Shown here in pieces: positions 36,654 to 37,998 of a stretch of 37,998 nt of DNA. The stretch is from a virus. The notes beneath the pieces were generated by a model. It was given only the letters and a program-made list of their open reading frames with translations. It ran no database searches and was not told the origin of the DNA. The number at the start of each line of letters is the position of its first letter. Position 1 is the first letter of the stretch. The position numbers were made by a program, and so were the translations under genes. The stretch is from positions 1-37,998 of the IMG/VR virus record IMGVR_UViG_3300044643_000282; one strand, written 5' to 3'.

Positions 36654-36682
36654 CATATAAAGATGCTTTTTATATATGTAAA
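36654..36682 (-). promoter_or_regulatory. Second leftward early promoter with operator copy
   Basis: On the minus strand TTTACA (36682-36677), 17-base spacer and TATATG (36659-36654), identical in both hexamers and spacing to the rightward promoter at 3004-3032. The -35 again overlaps a palindrome, TTTATATATGTAAA (36669-36682 on the + strand), which differs from 3004-3017 by one base. It drives the small genes from 36611 down. Confidence 0.65.
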
Positions 36683-36691
36683 CACCTTTTT

Positions 36692-36925
36692 TCATTGAAG
36701 CAGTAAACGATCTGGGATGTGCAATATCCAGCCATGATTGATAGCTGTCTGCACAAAGCGATCCTTTTCTAACGTGTGCTGACCTGTTGTCAGTTGCGCC
36801 TTCAAAAGTGCCTTACTGGATTGTGCCACTGCGTCCTGATAGTTTCGTGCCAGCCATTCCTGGCGGCTGCTCATGGGTGGCGCTTTGCGTCGGTGATCTA
36901 AGTTAAGTCTTGATCCTACTGCCAT
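36692..36925 (-). CDS. Hypothetical protein, 77 residues
   Basis: A 77-residue basic protein with ATG at 36925, preceded by a purine-rich AGGTAGGA ribosome site. It starts inside the last 23 bases of the HNH gene. Sequence features: SRQEWLARNYQDAVAQSSKALL (helix) and HTLEKDRFVQTAINHGWILHIPDRLLL. No recognised domain. It ends before the second leftward promoter. Likely an accessory early protein. Confidence 0.6.
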   Translation of the reverse strand: MAVGSRLNLDHRRKAPPMSSRQEWLARNYQDAVAQSSKALLKAQLTTGQHTLEKDRFVQTAINHGWILHIPDRLLLQ

Positions 36926-37349
36926 TTTTGATCCTACCTTTTATTGTTGGTGAATTTTCACCTGTCCTACTTTTACAATATGCAATAAATTTAGGCATAT
37001 TAAGGTTCTCTTTTTGAGTTCCCCATTTTAGATTTTCAGGCCGATTGTTCAGTGCATTTTCGTCAAGATGGATGACAACAGCTTTAGGAAACGGTGCGGG
37101 GCCGTGGAAGGCTTCGCAAATTAAGCGGTGAACTTTCATGTTGCCACGCTCTTTTTGAAAAAGACCGTAATACTCATGCCTAGCAGTTTTAGATGATTTT
37201 GTTTTGCTGCCGTATGTCGGAATTGGTGTGTATTTCCTCCATCCGCCATGTGGCATTTGAGCAGTGCGCTCAGGTAAAATCACCCTGCCAAATGATGATG
37301 CCATCATTCCAGGTTGCGAAGGTATAGATTTCCATATTTCCTGTTCCAT
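36903..37349 (-). CDS. Free-standing HNH homing-type endonuclease
   Basis: A 148-residue protein with the layout of NUMOD4/HNH-type phage endonucleases. The N-terminus carries a NUMOD4-like EIWKSIPSQPGMMASSFGRV. The HNH core is MKVHRLICEAFHGPAPFPKAVVIHLDENALNNRPENLKWGTQKENL (about residues 71-117), with H and N residues in place (HRLI, IHLDENALNN, NLKWGT). These enzymes cut DNA lacking the insertion and spread by repair. It lies between ssb and the 77-residue gene, without intron signs that I can see. Ribosome site is weak. Confidence 0.8.
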   Translation of the reverse strand: MEQEIWKSIPSQPGMMASSFGRVILPERTAQMPHGGWRKYTPIPTYGSKTKSSKTARHEYYGLFQKERGNMKVHRLICEAFHGPAPFPKAVVIHLDENALNNRPENLKWGTQKENLNMPKFIAYCKSRTGENSPTIKGRIKNGSRIKT

Positions 37350-37363
37350 ACCATTCGCAATCG

Positions 37364-37392
37364 TTTAGAATTGATACGTTGTCAATTCTAAA
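37364..37392. other. AT-rich 11-bp hairpin at the ssb/HNH boundary
   Basis: TTTAGAATTGA (37364-37374) pairs exactly with TCAATTCTAAA (37382-37392) with a 7-base loop. Its right arm covers the ssb stop codon (37388-37390). No T-run follows on the minus strand. It may stabilise the ssb message or mark the edge of HNH gene insertion. Confidence 0.6.
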
Positions 37393-37828
37393 ATGGACAA
37401 TCATCGTCGAGATCGTTGTCCAAATTCATATGGTCACCCTTTGATGGGTCAACAGACGCATCAAGTTGCCGTGGTTCACCTTTGCTGCCAAGCAAAATCA
37501 GAGATGCCTTCGGGCCATTCAAAACGATTTCAGTAGTGTATCTGTCGTTTCCGTTGGTGTCCTGCCATTTGCGGGTTTTCAACTGGCCTTCGACGTATAC
37601 CTTGCTGCCTTTGGTCAGGAAGCGTTCTGCAACACCGACCAACCCATCGCTAAAGATGGACACGCTGTGCCATTCGGTTGCTTCTTTCTGTTCGCCTGTG
37701 CTTTTGTCTTTCCAGCGTTCGGATGTAGCAATCCGCAAATTGCAAACCCGTCCACCATTCTGAAATGATTTAACTTCTGGGTCTGCGCCAAGCGAACCCA
37801 GCAAACTTACTTTATTCAATGATGACAT
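37388..37828 (-). CDS. ssb: Single-stranded DNA-binding protein
   Basis: A 146-residue SSB with a typical OB-fold start: MSSLNKVSLLGSLGADPEVKSFQNGGRVCNLRIATSERW, WHSVSIFSDGLVGVAERFLTKGSKVYVEGQLKTRKWQD, and a C-terminal acidic tip ending DLDDDCPF that recruits partner proteins. Here the tip's last residues are DCPF rather than the usual DDIPF, but the acidic-hydrophobic character is kept. Coupled by an 11-base gap to GapR. It works with ERF and NinB in single-strand handling. Confidence 0.95.
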   Translation of the reverse strand: MSSLNKVSLLGSLGADPEVKSFQNGGRVCNLRIATSERWKDKSTGEQKEATEWHSVSIFSDGLVGVAERFLTKGSKVYVEGQLKTRKWQDTNGNDRYTTEIVLNGPKASLILLGSKGEPRQLDASVDPSKGDHMNLDNDLDDDCPF

Positions 37829-37839
37829 AATCTATCCTT

Positions 37840-37998
37840 TCAGAGACCAAGAGCGGTCATGTATGTGTCGAGAATAGCTTGATATTCTGCGCGGTCATGG
37901 TCTTTCATTGCCCGTAGGCGAATGACCGGACGCATGATTTTAGTATCATAACCCATAGCTTTTGCTTCATTAAAGACATCACGAATATCATCGCTGAT
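37840..37998 (-). CDS. GapR/DUF2312-family DNA-binding protein, C-terminal part
   Basis: Minus-strand frame entering from the right edge: ISDDIRDVFNEAKAMGYDTK, then IMRPVIRLRAMKD..., ending DTYMTALGL (52 residues, stop 37842-37840). The 'EAK-x-x-GYD' and 'ILDTY-x-x-ALGL' motifs are the DUF2312 signature. It completes the 25-residue piece at 77-1. The terminal AT shared by the two edges must be counted once to keep frame. See the first entry for function. Confidence 0.9.
   Translation of the reverse strand: MSDDIRDVFNEAKAMGYDTKIMRPVIRLRAMKDHDRAEYQAILDTYMTALGL

Noticed and set aside
1-37998. tRNA genes
   Set aside because: Gaps between genes are short and none shows a cloverleaf with TTC-type T-loop that I could recognise; a tRNAscan run would settle it.

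Overview
The window reads as one complete genome of a tailed (siphovirus-type) phage, cut open inside a gene. The left end (77 down to 1) encodes the first 25 residues of a GapR/DUF2312-family protein on the minus strand. The right end (37998 down to 37840) encodes its last 52 residues. The two halves join in frame if the dinucleotide AT present at both ends is counted once, so the genome is probably circular or circularly permuted, about 37,996 bp. GapR/DUF2312, DUF1376, DUF6950-type and protease-capsid fusion proteins, together with a GHNQPP-type N-terminus, suggest an alphaproteobacterial host. The genus cannot be told. No integrase, excisionase, partition system or clear CI-type repressor is visible, so a lytic phage is the simplest reading.

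Layout. (a) A leftward early operon starts at a divergent promoter near 3000. It runs 2942 to 1, crosses the ends and continues to about 36,700: unknown protein, ERF annealase, coiled-coil protein, unknown, HNH-like protein, unknown, NinB-like protein, GapR, SSB, a free-standing HNH endonuclease and a 77-residue protein. A second promoter of the same design at 36654-36682 drives four very small genes that end at a hairpin terminator facing the late genes. (b) A rightward early operon (3064-6895) carries an HTH regulator, DUF1064, a DUF1376 replication protein with intragenic heptamer repeats (candidate origin), a possible helicase-loader-like protein, a MazG-like pyrophosphohydrolase, a stand-alone DnaA domain IV and small proteins. 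(c) An accessory block (6896-9414) begins with an operator-rich non-coding stretch. Three of its genes share the same leader, and it ends with a mini HTH protein and a strong intrinsic terminator. (d) A 360-base structured non-coding region precedes (e) the late genes: TerS, TerL (lambda GpA type), head-joining protein, lambda-type portal, protease-capsid fusion, connector and tail-terminator genes (duplicated), tail tube (duplicated), tail chaperones with a -1 frameshift, tape measure, tail hub, NlpC/P60-like protein, J-like tip protein and a 1410-residue fibre with an S74 chaperone. (f) The lysis and surface block (30780-36069) holds small membrane proteins, two exported proteins (one Asn/Thr/Ser-rich, one with a NIDO-like domain), a holin candidate with a dockerin-like loop, and a GH19 endolysin.

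The most interesting items are the end-joining GapR gene, the matched promoter-operator pair, the lambda-O-like repeat array inside the replication gene next to a lone DnaA DNA-binding domain, the internal ribosome site that should make free capsid from the protease-capsid gene, the textbook -1 frameshift signal, the double tail-gene duplication, and the exported low-complexity/NIDO gene pair. Gene functions are judged from motifs and gene order by eye. No database search was run.
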